Source: Lacihabitans sp. CCS-44 (GTDB lineage: Bacteria > Bacteroidota > Bacteroidia > Cytophagales > Spirosomataceae). Taken from it: a stretch of 64,000 nucleotides of DNA. The stretch spans positions 62,001-126,000 of the forward strand of contig NZ_RJUE01000057.1 of assembly GCF_024343735.1 (NCBI RefSeq), given 5' to 3'. This document shows, piece after piece, positions 20,428 through 27,647 of the stretch (within the stretch, counting starts at the first letter, position 1; every line of letters starts with the position of its first letter). The notes under the pieces are model-generated. The model had not been told where the DNA came from and did no database searches. It worked only from the letters and a program-made list of their open reading frames with translations. A program made the translations under genes and the position numbers.

Positions 20428-20957
20428 CAGTATAAATCTGTTTTTAGAAAAGGAATCAAAGCCAAAATAACAGCCTGGGTATAGTATTGAGTTCTGTCAA
20501 TGACATTATTGGTTAAAAGTCCAGTCGTACCCATTTTTTGTTTGGTATTGCTCAATCCAAAAACAATCTCGTCGGCATGCCCCAATTCATATCCTTGTTT
20601 TATTAATTCTATAACTCTCTGTGGCAGAAAAAAACCGGCTGTTCTTGCTTTACCCATTTTTGATTGACCTAAAACCACAATCCACGCCATAGCTTCCACC
20701 TCTGAATGTTCATGTTCAATGTTTCCACCTTCAATTCCCACCCAAAAATCAGCCGCTACAAATTGTTCTCTAGCTTTGAATGCCCTATTGTATGCCCCTT
20801 TAAAAGTTTCTTCATCTCCCATTGGTTGGTCGCTTACATCTGATCCGACCTCAACACCCTCAAAAACAAACTTATCTTCATTAAACATACTTTCAAATCC
20901 TATCTGTGTAGACTTAATTTTGACAGGATTCTTTGATGCCACAATTACTCTCTTCAT
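20427..20957 (-). CDS. yjjX: Inosine/xanthosine triphosphatase (YjjX/NTPase family)
   Basis: 176 residues. The family signature is present: VASKNPVKIKSTQIGF at the N-terminus, SDVSDQPMGDEETFKGAYNRA, FWVGIEGG and the C-terminal TTGLLTNNVIDRTQYYTQAVILALIPF. Proteins of this family hydrolyse non-canonical nucleotides such as ITP and XTP and keep them out of DNA and RNA. Sits in a tightly coupled trio: 4-bp overlap with ispD upstream and 1-bp overlap with meaB downstream. Confidence 0.88.
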   Translation of the reverse strand: MKRVIVASKNPVKIKSTQIGFESMFNEDKFVFEGVEVGSDVSDQPMGDEETFKGAYNRAFKAREQFVAADFWVGIEGGNIEHEHSEVEAMAWIVVLGQSKMGKARTAGFFLPQRVIELIKQGYELGHADEIVFGLSNTKQKMGTTGLLTNNVIDRTQYYTQAVILALIPFLKTDLY

Positions 20958-21634
20958 TCGATACTATTTTTTAAAAATATCTCCGCGATTTCCATATCCT
21001 CGGGACTGGTGATTTTTATATTTTTATAGTCGCCTTCCATCAAATAGATAGTCTTTCCAAAATACTCGAATACTGAGGCATCATCTGTAAAAACTTCATT
21101 GTCTTCGACTTCATATGCCTTCTTTAACATCTCTAAATCAAAAGTTTGCGGGGTTTGTATCAATTTTACATTTTTCCTATCAACAGCCTTATTCCCTGTT
21201 TCACTCAAAAATCTGACTGAGTCTTTCGAATCTACACACACCACCGCACTTGAATTTAGGGCTGCCATATCAAAAGATTTTCCTATAACTTCAGTGCTTA
21301 CAAAAGGTCTAACACCATCATGAACAGCCACTAATCCAGTGTTTTCTTCAATAGAAAAAAGGGCATTTTTTACGGATTGAAATCTACTTTTACCCCCTTC
21401 CACTACTTTTAATCTAGACAAATCTGAAAAATATAAACTGGCAATCTTTTCCCAATAAACCATCGCATCTACTGGAAGTGCAAGTATGATCGTTAAATCA
21501 GTAATTTTAAAAAACTTCTCAATGGTATGCACAAGAATTGGCTTATTGCTCAGTGGAAGAAACTGCTTAGGAACTGACGATTTCATTCTACTTCCTGAGC
21601 CGCCTGCTACAATTATTGCGTATTTTTTAATCAT
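20954..21634 (-). CDS. ispD: 2-C-methyl-D-erythritol 4-phosphate cytidylyltransferase IspD
   Basis: 226 residues. Catalyses CTP-dependent activation of methylerythritol phosphate in the non-mevalonate isoprenoid pathway. Visible motifs: IVAGGSGSRMKSSVPKQFLPL (nucleotide-binding loop with catalytic Arg and Lys), PILVHTIEKF, VAVHDGVRPFVS, and TDDASVFEYFG with LMEGDYKNIKITSPEDM at the C-terminus. First gene of the ispD-yjjX-meaB operon. Its ATG lies 6 bp from the queA terminator stem, so its promoter must lie in or across that terminator. Confidence 0.95.
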   Translation of the reverse strand: MIKKYAIIVAGGSGSRMKSSVPKQFLPLSNKPILVHTIEKFFKITDLTIILALPVDAMVYWEKIASLYFSDLSRLKVVEGGKSRFQSVKNALFSIEENTGLVAVHDGVRPFVSTEVIGKSFDMAALNSSAVVCVDSKDSVRFLSETGNKAVDRKNVKLIQTPQTFDLEMLKKAYEVEDNEVFTDDASVFEYFGKTIYLMEGDYKNIKITSPEDMEIAEIFLKNSIE

Positions 21635-21639
21635 AAAAA

Positions 21640-21664
21640 AAGTGTCGTACTAGGCACGACACTT
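21640..21664 (-). terminator. Terminator after queA
   Basis: Perfect 9-bp stem AAGTGTCGT/ACGACACTT with a 7-nt loop; on the minus strand it is followed by a run of seven Ts. It lies 37-61 bp after the queA stop and directly abuts the ispD start. Confidence 0.88.
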
Positions 21665-21700
21665 CAAATATAGTTTCTAAAATCTAATATCGAAAACTAA

Positions 21701-22753
21701 TTAGATAATCAACATACAATCGCCATAAGTAAAGAATTTATATTTCTCCTTAATAGCCACCTGATAGGCCTCTGTGATGGTTTCATATCCACCAAATGCA
21801 CAAGTTGTCATCAACAAAATAGATTCTGGCAAATGGAAGTTAGTCAAAAGGGCGTTGGTAATTTTAAAATCGTAAGGAGGGAAAATGAATTTATCTGTCC
21901 AAGCATTATTGATGGGTTTTACCCTATCGTTGGCCGACACCGAAGATTCCATAGCCCTCAAAGTAGTACTCCCAATAGCACACACTCTCTTTTTGTTTTC
22001 CAATGCCTGATTTACAATCTTGCAAGTTTCCTCAGGTATAAAAAAGTTTTCTGAATCAGTCTTGTGCTTGGTCAAATCTTCTACCTCAACCTGTCTGAAA
22101 GTACCTATACCGATATGCAATGTCAATGGAGAAAAATCTACCCCATTGATTTCCATTCTTCTAACAATGTTCTTTGTAAAATGTATACCAGCTGTAGGAG
22201 CAGCTACGGCACCTTCTACATCGGCAAATATGGTTTGATAACGCTCATTGTCAACATCAGCAACTTCTCTTTGCAACACATCTTTAGGAATCGGCGTCTC
22301 ACCAAGTTCATAAATTGCTTGCATCATCTCTTCATGATTTCCATCAAAAAGAAACCGTATTGTTCTTCCACGTGAAGTCGTGTTGTCTATAACTTCAGCC
22401 ACCAAATCACTATCTCCAAAATAAAGTTTGTTGCCTACTCGAATTTTACGAGCTGGATCTACCAAAACGTCCCAAAGACGCATTTCACGGTTTAATTCTC
22501 TTAATAAAAAAACCTCAATCTTAGCACCTGTTTTTTCTTTTGAGCCATATAATCTTGCAGGAAATACTTTGGTATTATTTGAAACCATTACGTCACCTTC
22601 ACCAAAATAATCTACTATATCTTTGAACATTTTGTGTTCTATTTTTCCAGTCTTACGGTGCAATACCATCATGCGGGCACCGTCGCGGTCGTCAAGTGGA
22701 TATTGTGCAATAAGGCTGTGAGGAAGGTCAAATTTAAAAGCAGATAATTTCAT
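21701..22753 (-). CDS. queA: S-adenosylmethionine:tRNA ribosyltransferase-isomerase QueA
   Basis: 350 residues. Transfers and isomerises the ribosyl moiety of SAM to preQ1 in tRNA, the penultimate step in queuosine synthesis. Motifs: [50 protein letters not shown], the APTAGIHFT block with [20 protein letters not shown], and TTLRAMES. Full length and intact. Followed by a clear terminator; no other queuosine gene is in the window. Confidence 0.96.
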   Translation of the reverse strand: MKLSAFKFDLPHSLIAQYPLDDRDGARMMVLHRKTGKIEHKMFKDIVDYFGEGDVMVSNNTKVFPARLYGSKEKTGAKIEVFLLRELNREMRLWDVLVDPARKIRVGNKLYFGDSDLVAEVIDNTTSRGRTIRFLFDGNHEEMMQAIYELGETPIPKDVLQREVADVDNERYQTIFADVEGAVAAPTAGIHFTKNIVRRMEINGVDFSPLTLHIGIGTFRQVEVEDLTKHKTDSENFFIPEETCKIVNQALENKKRVCAIGSTTLRAMESSVSANDRVKPINNAWTDKFIFPPYDFKITNALLTNFHLPESILLMTTCAFGGYETITEAYQVAIKEKYKFFTYGDCMLII

Positions 22754-22966
22754 TTATTATATATTTCAAATATTAAAGAATTATTTAAACCGAATATTTA
22801 TGAAAAATTAAAAATAACATAATGTATTTTTAATTTCCTTCCAAATCTTTATCGGGCTGCAAAGGTACAAAATCCAATAGGCCGTTGTCAAGTGATTTGG
22901 CATTTATCTTGAAATAAATACTGAAAATCAGACAATTGCTAAAGCTTTTCAAAATATTTGGCATTG

Positions 22967-23751
22967 CTAAAAAGAAATTTCACCTTGGAGGTACAGATTT
23001 GCTTTACCACCAATAAGAACTCTGTCACCGAGCAGTTCGCATCTAACGTCTCCCCTTCTTTGAGATATTTGACAGGCATTCATTTTGGTTTTTTCAAGAA
23101 TAGCTGACCAATAAGGAATCAACTTTGTAAATGCCGAACCTGTGACTGGGTCTTCATTAACTCCCACCTTTGGTGCAAAAAACCTACACACAAAATCATA
23201 GGTCTCTGATTTTGAAGAAGCTATAACTCCTCTTGCATTTATTTTCGACAACAAACCAAAATCAGGATTCAGATTGGCAACGGTGGTTTCGTTTTCAAAT
23301 ATCAGTAAAACATCGTCTCCTACTTCATAGATTTGAATCGGAATAGCATTCATTGCTTCTTCAATCCCCGTCAAGATTTTTAATTCTTCTGCAACTACAA
23401 CCGGAAAATTCAAAAATATCTCCTGACCATTTGTTGAAACATAAAGTGGCCCACTCTTCGATTCAAAGGTGATAATATCTCCTTGAAATCCCAATATTTC
23501 AAAAATCACATAAGCACTTGCCAAAGTAGCATGACCACATAGATTAACCTCCACAGTAGGTGTAAACCATCTGATATGAAAGTCTTCAGAAGTTTTAACA
23601 AAAAATGCGGTCTCTGATAAATTGTTTTGACTAGCAATCTGTTGCATTATTGTTTCAGAAAGCCAAAAATCTAAAGGAACCACTGCAGCAGGATTTCCTG
23701 TGAATGGATTGAGGAAAATGCGTTGACGTGATAAATTTTCAGTGAAGTCAC
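22967..23751 (-). pseudogene. PhzF-family isomerase gene interrupted by a one-base frameshift
   Basis: From a GTG at 23751 the frame reads VTSLKIYHVNAFSS and then fails; in the next frame the protein resumes as NPFTGNPAAVVPLDFW and continues to a stop at 22967 (238 residues from an internal GTG at 23683). Joined, these give the canonical PhzF N-terminus, so one base is missing at about 23709-23710, where the minus strand has AA instead of AAA. The rest keeps the family signatures SETAFF, RWFTPTVEVNLCGHATLASA and EDPVTGSA. PhzF-like enzymes are isomerases/epimerases related to diaminopimelate epimerase. The GTG overlaps the gldF stop (GTGA), so the two are coupled. It may be a true pseudogene or a sequencing error in a short A-run. 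Confidence 0.8.
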
Positions 23752-24473
23752 TTTCTGATTTTATTTAAAACCATCTGAGTAAAAACCAAAAACAAAGCTG
23801 AAAAACTAATAAGAAAAACAAAATTCCTGCTATCTAACATTCCTTTTCCCAAGGAAGCATAATGAAAATCTAAACCTAAATAATTTAAATAGTACTGAAT
23901 ACTTCCTGTGAATAAATTGGACAGCTGACCGATTCCATCATAAAAAAAATAACATACAATAGCTGCAAGTATAAATGCCACCACTTGATTTTTGGAAATA
24001 GCAGAAGTGAAAATTCCTATTGCTGCGTAGGCAGCTGACAAAAGCAATAAACCAAAATATGATCCAACAATAGCAGCTGAGTCAATATTTCCTTTAGGAT
24101 TTCCTAAAGCATAAATAGAGATATAATAGATAATAGTAGGAATCAAAGCAAGGAGAATGATGCATAAAGAAGCAAAGTATTTTCCAAAAATAATCCCCCA
24201 AAGCGTTATGGGCTTTGTAAAAAGCAACTCTAATGTACCAGTTCTAAATTCTTCTGAAAACATACGCATTGTTACTGCAGGAATCAAAAACAAGAAAATA
24301 TATGGACAAAAATCAAAGAATGTCGTCATTTCGGCATAACCATAGTCCAATACATTAGAGTTGGGATACATCCAAAGCATCAGACTGGTCACCAGCAAAA
24401 ACACTCCTATAACTATATAAGCTATAAGTGAATTAAAAAAAGTAGAAATTTCTTTTTTGAAAATACTAAACAT
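23748..24473 (-). CDS. gldF: Gliding motility-associated ABC transporter permease GldF
   Basis: 241 residues, about six TM helices, no ATPase domain. The pattern FKKEISTFFNSLIAYIVIGVFLL, MRMFSEEFRTGTLELLFTKPIT, and the long hydrophobic remainder match the ABC-2 permease GldF. In F. johnsoniae GldF acts with GldG and the ATPase GldA and is needed for gliding. No gldG follows here: the next gene is the frameshifted phzF, coupled by a GTGA overlap. gldG and gldA would have to lie elsewhere. Upstream, a DUF4199 gene ends 10 bp before its start. Confidence 0.88.
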   Translation of the reverse strand: MFSIFKKEISTFFNSLIAYIVIGVFLLVTSLMLWMYPNSNVLDYGYAEMTTFFDFCPYIFLFLIPAVTMRMFSEEFRTGTLELLFTKPITLWGIIFGKYFASLCIILLALIPTIIYYISIYALGNPKGNIDSAAIVGSYFGLLLLSAAYAAIGIFTSAISKNQVVAFILAAIVCYFFYDGIGQLSNLFTGSIQYYLNYLGLDFHYASLGKGMLDSRNFVFLISFSALFLVFTQMVLNKIRK

Positions 24474-24483
24474 AAATGCTTTT

Positions 24484-24999
24484 TTAAGAAAATACGGGTT
24501 TATCTTTTTTCATAATGGCCGACATGATGAGAGAAGCTATGAAACCTACGAATATCGCTCCAATTACTCCCCATAAGAAGCCTAATCCTGAATTTGCAGT
24601 ACTCTCGACTTTCTGAACTGCCTCTTCTATTTGTGCTTCTGAGAGCCCCATAGATTCATACTGCTCGGTAATCATTTCTATTTGTTGTTCAATCAAAGAC
24701 GGATCAATATACTTTCTATAAAAATTATCAAAAAGGACTGATAAAATTGCACCAGTTGTAACTGTAAGCATGCCCAATCCTAGACCATCCTTAAAAACCA
24801 TAAAGCCCCCGTTGAGTGTTTTAAACTCATTGAAAGCCAAATACAATACCCCAAAAAGCATAATCAACATGGCCAAAAGGCCTAATATCCAATTTTTCCA
24901 GATGCCTGTATTGTAGGCCACTGTGTTGTAAACAATTCCTACTATGCCATAAATTAAGCCCCATTTCAAGGCAATTCTTGCAGAAGATACTTTTTCCAT
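24484..24999 (-). CDS. DUF4199 membrane protein
   Basis: 171 residues, four predicted TM helices: about 11-30, 35-55, 68-90 and 140-163, with a charged helical segment (IEQQIEMITEQYESMGLSEAQIEEAV) between the third and fourth. The layout and the GGFMVFKDGLGLGMLT motif after TM2 match DUF4199, a family confined mostly to Bacteroidota. Function is unknown. It forms a run with a second DUF4199 gene and the dihydroorotase-like gene upstream, and gldF downstream, all close together on the minus strand. Confidence 0.82.
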   Translation of the reverse strand: MEKVSSARIALKWGLIYGIVGIVYNTVAYNTGIWKNWILGLLAMLIMLFGVLYLAFNEFKTLNGGFMVFKDGLGLGMLTVTTGAILSVLFDNFYRKYIDPSLIEQQIEMITEQYESMGLSEAQIEEAVQKVESTANSGLGFLWGVIGAIFVGFIASLIMSAIMKKDKPVFS

Positions 25000-25003
25000 A
25001 TTT

Positions 25004-25516
25004 TTAGTTTTTAAGTTTTCTCATAGACATGCCAAACAAACTTATGGCGACAATTGCAATTTGTTTGAACAACAAATCATCTGTGATGATAACAGCGTGT
25101 TTTTGGGTATCAAACGAAAGTAAACTCTGCCTGTAAGATTTTTCATTTAAAATCTTTTCAAACATTTCTTTATCTTTCAAAAGTAAAGCTTTACCATGAA
25201 TCATCCAATCTGTAAATGGCTTTGCATCAATAAATTCTATAAATAAGTACACCAAAACTCCTGAAATTAACGCTCCGATGATGTTAGTTAGAAAGCCGAT
25301 TGAAAATGCTTCATAAAAATGCAAAAATCCTCCATTGTTTCTTTTAAAATACCAAATAGAAGCCCAAATCATTATGATATTTATACCAATATCTGGCCTT
25401 CTGAACGCCAAAGGATTGGGCTTTGTGGCATACATTCCTAAAAAAAACAAAAAGCATCCAACCCCTGCTAATCCACCAAAAATCATTGAATAATTTAGTA
25501 TTTGTTTTCTTTTCAC
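25004..25516 (-). CDS. DUF4199-like membrane protein (second copy)
   Basis: 170 residues, same architecture as its neighbour: TM helices at about 8-28, 42-58, 70-92 and near the C-terminus, with the equivalent NNGGFLHFYEAFSIGFLTN motif and a helical loop in between. The two probably arose by tandem duplication but are now diverged. It lies 4 bp upstream of the first copy and overlaps the end of the dihydroorotase-like gene by 4 bp. Function unknown; no catalytic motif. Confidence 0.78.
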   Translation of the reverse strand: MKRKQILNYSMIFGGLAGVGCFLFFLGMYATKPNPLAFRRPDIGINIIMIWASIWYFKRNNGGFLHFYEAFSIGFLTNIIGALISGVLVYLFIEFIDAKPFTDWMIHGKALLLKDKEMFEKILNEKSYRQSLLSFDTQKHAVIITDDLLFKQIAIVAISLFGMSMRKLKN

Positions 25517-26796
25517 TTGCCTAATACTTTATACTTTCCGTTATTAAATACAGCCAACACACTACCATTCAATACCTTATCTTTAAAATGGGAATTTTTA
25601 CTGATGGATTTTATACCACTTTCAGAAAAGACTGAAGTATTCCTAGGCTGAAAAACAGTAAGATTTGCTGCTTTTCCGACTTCTATGCCAGGACTCTCTA
25701 AGCCGAACAATCTTCTTGGGTTAGTAGTAATTTTTTCAATAATCACCTCCAAATCTAAATCAGAAAAGGTATTAATTACAGAAAAAAGAGTTTGAGTACC
25801 AATAACTCCAAAATCTGCTACATCAAACTCGACATTCTTATGCTCAGCATCCAAAGGATTATGGTCAGACACAATCATATCGATGGTGTCATCTTGCAAA
25901 CCTTTCTTTAAAGCTTCAATGTCACTTTTGCTCCTAAATGGAGGAAAAACTTTAAGGTCAGTATCAAAACCAATCAATGATTCATCTGTAAAGGCAAGCT
26001 GGTGAGCAGCAATGTCGCAGCTAACTGGCAATCCCTTTTTCTTAGCCTCTCGAATCAAATTTACCGATTCTTCAGTAGAAATTGTCGAAAAATGCAGAAG
26101 TGATTTAGTAGACCTTATACCTGAATACTCAAGTAGTTTCAAATCACGCATAATCATAATTTCCTCAGCGGCAGATGGTATACCTTTCAAACCAAGCATG
26201 GTACTGGTTATGCCTTCGTGCATTTGCCCAAACATACTCAAGTACTTATCTTCAGATTTATTGACCAATAAAGTGCCCAACGGCTCTAAATATTGCAGAG
26301 TCTTCAACAAAATATCTGAACTTTGAATCGAATTTTTGCCATCTGAAAACCCTACCGCTCCGTTGTAGTGCAAGTCAATCATGTCAGTAAAATCCTTTCC
26401 TTCACAACCCTTAGTTACAGCCCCCAGATTAAGAAGCTGAAGGAGGTTATACTTAGAAAAATTCTTAAAATAAGAAAGAGACTCTTTACTTTGAACTGTT
26501 GGATGTGTATTCGGAAAGCCAATCACGGTAGTAATTCCACCTGCTAAAGCAGCTTCTTGTAAACTTTCAAGATTCTCTAGCCATTCCTCACCAGGGTCTT
26601 TATAATGAACACCACCATCTACCCATCCAGTGGAAATACAAATATTTTCACCATCTATAACTTCATCAAAATCAAAAAAATCTATTTTTTGACTTATGGC
26701 TGAAATCAAACCATCCACAACTGCCACATCCAATGTCTTTTTGTGGAAAGACGAACTTGGGTCTAGTATGTAAGCATTTTTTACTAAAACTTTCAT
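25513..26796 (-). CDS. Dihydroorotase-like amidohydrolase, metal ligands partly lost
   Basis: 427 residues with the class I dihydroorotase fold throughout. Real enzymes bind metal through a DxHxH motif after the first strand; here it reads D60-G-G-V-H64, so the first His is a Gly. The usual HHLLLTDE reads AHQLAFTDE and the usual DHAPH reads DHNPL, while HFSTIS and the Asp of SDHNP remain. Non-catalytic dihydroorotase homologues are known to support aspartate transcarbamoylase in some bacteria, and similar degenerate copies occur in Bacteroidota. So this is either an inactive partner or an enzyme with altered chemistry. It would normally be annotated as dihydroorotase (PyrC); I leave the symbol out. 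It overlaps the DUF4199 gene by 4 bp. Confidence 0.8.
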   Translation of the reverse strand: MKVLVKNAYILDPSSSFHKKTLDVAVVDGLISAISQKIDFFDFDEVIDGENICISTGWVDGGVHYKDPGEEWLENLESLQEAALAGGITTVIGFPNTHPTVQSKESLSYFKNFSKYNLLQLLNLGAVTKGCEGKDFTDMIDLHYNGAVGFSDGKNSIQSSDILLKTLQYLEPLGTLLVNKSEDKYLSMFGQMHEGITSTMLGLKGIPSAAEEIMIMRDLKLLEYSGIRSTKSLLHFSTISTEESVNLIREAKKKGLPVSCDIAAHQLAFTDESLIGFDTDLKVFPPFRSKSDIEALKKGLQDDTIDMIVSDHNPLDAEHKNVEFDVADFGVIGTQTLFSVINTFSDLDLEVIIEKITTNPRRLFGLESPGIEVGKAANLTVFQPRNTSVFSESGIKSISKNSHFKDKVLNGSVLAVFNNGKYKVLGK

Positions 26797-26813
26797 TTGA
26801 TATATAAAAAAAA

Positions 26814-26827
26814 AGCCCTAATGGGCT
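26814..26827 (-). terminator. Short terminator downstream of gcvH
   Basis: AGCCC-TAAT-GGGCT hairpin; on the minus strand it runs straight into a T-run. It lies about 70 bp after the gcvH stop, before the dihydroorotase-like gene. The stem is short (5 bp, 6 with the flanking A/T). Confidence 0.65.
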
Positions 26828-26898
26828 AAAAATCAATATAAATACTAAAAAGAAAATGTTAAAATCGATTGATCCAATAAATTCTTCATCCGTTTTTA

Positions 26899-27282
26899 TT
26901 AATGTCCTATTGATGATTTATATGAATCTGCATCCATCAATTTTTCCAAATCTGACATATCAGACACTTCCATTCTAATCAACCAACCTCCTTCATAAGG
27001 AGAATTATTTACCAGTTCTGGCTCATCACTTAAACTTGGGTTAACTTCTAATACTTTTCCCGCAACCGGCAAAAACAAATCAGAAACAGTCTTTACGGCC
27101 TCAATGGTACCGAAAATATCATTTTCTTCTAAATTGTCCCCTTCGGTTTCTATTTCTACAAACACTATGTCACCAAGTTCGCTCTGAGCAAAATCGGTGA
27201 TACCCACTAAGGCTACATTTCCGCTCTCAATCTTTATCCACTCGTGTTCTTCTGTATATCTTAAATCCGCAGGAAAATTCAT
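26899..27282 (-). CDS. gcvH: Glycine cleavage system H protein
   Basis: 127 residues, the usual length. It carries the aminomethyl group on a lipoyl arm between the P, T and L proteins. The lipoylated lysine is Lys64 in GTIEAVKTVSDL. Other conserved parts: LRYTEEHEWI at the N-terminus, VGITDFAQSELGDIVFVE, and NSPYEGGWLIRM. It is alone here; the P and T genes are elsewhere. Followed by a short terminator. Confidence 0.96.
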   Translation of the reverse strand: MNFPADLRYTEEHEWIKIESGNVALVGITDFAQSELGDIVFVEIETEGDNLEENDIFGTIEAVKTVSDLFLPVAGKVLEVNPSLSDEPELVNNSPYEGGWLIRMEVSDMSDLEKLMDADSYKSSIGH

Positions 27283-27405
27283 TTATCTATATTTGTTTAA
27301 AAGTGTTTGCAAGTTACATCTAAAGATTTATTTCTCAAAAAATGAACATTGATTATATTTTGTTTTTTTGGATAAAGCCTAAATGGTATTCTTTAAAGAA
27401 TAAGT

Positions 27406-27432
27406 AAAGGTGGCAACAAAGTCACCACCTTT
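27406..27432 (-). terminator. Hairpin downstream of ccoI-ccoS
   Basis: 8-bp stem AAAGGTGG/CCACCTTT with an 11-nt loop, about 50 bp after the ccoS stop on the minus strand. It is followed by only a weak T-rich tract, then the palindrome ATTCTTTAAAGAAT (27388-27401). Probably ends the ccoIS transcript. Confidence 0.5.
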
Positions 27433-27483
27433 AGCTGGAAGAGTATTTAAACCCTAATTGATTGGAATCGCTTTTCAGCTTCT

Positions 27484-27645
27484 TTAATGTTTTTTATTTT
27501 CGTCCCTTTCATTATCTATCAATATCCTTACTGATGGAGAAAAAGTATCATCGAACTGACCATCTTTTGTGGCCCAAAAAAAGGCTACTAGAAAACTCCC
27601 TGCTATCAAAATCGCCAAAATGACCAATATTATTATTACTTCCAT
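27484..27645 (-). CDS. ccoS: cbb3-type cytochrome oxidase assembly protein CcoS
   Basis: 53 residues from the ATG at 27645; an ATG 12 codons upstream (27681) would overlap ccoI, and family members start as here (MEVIIILVI). One TM helix (about 2-23) is followed by the family motif FFWATKDGQFDDTFSPSVRIL. CcoS is needed to insert cofactors into cbb3 oxidase. It lies 2 bp after ccoI. The oxidase genes ccoNOP do not follow here; gcvH does. Confidence 0.88.
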   Translation of the reverse strand: MEVIIILVILAILIAGSFLVAFFWATKDGQFDDTFSPSVRILIDNERDENKKH

Positions 27646-27647
27646 AT

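Noticed and set aside
27388-27401. Palindrome ATTCTTTAAAGAAT as an operator
   Set aside because: It lies downstream of ccoS next to the terminator hairpin, so it is more likely chance symmetry in AT-rich DNA.
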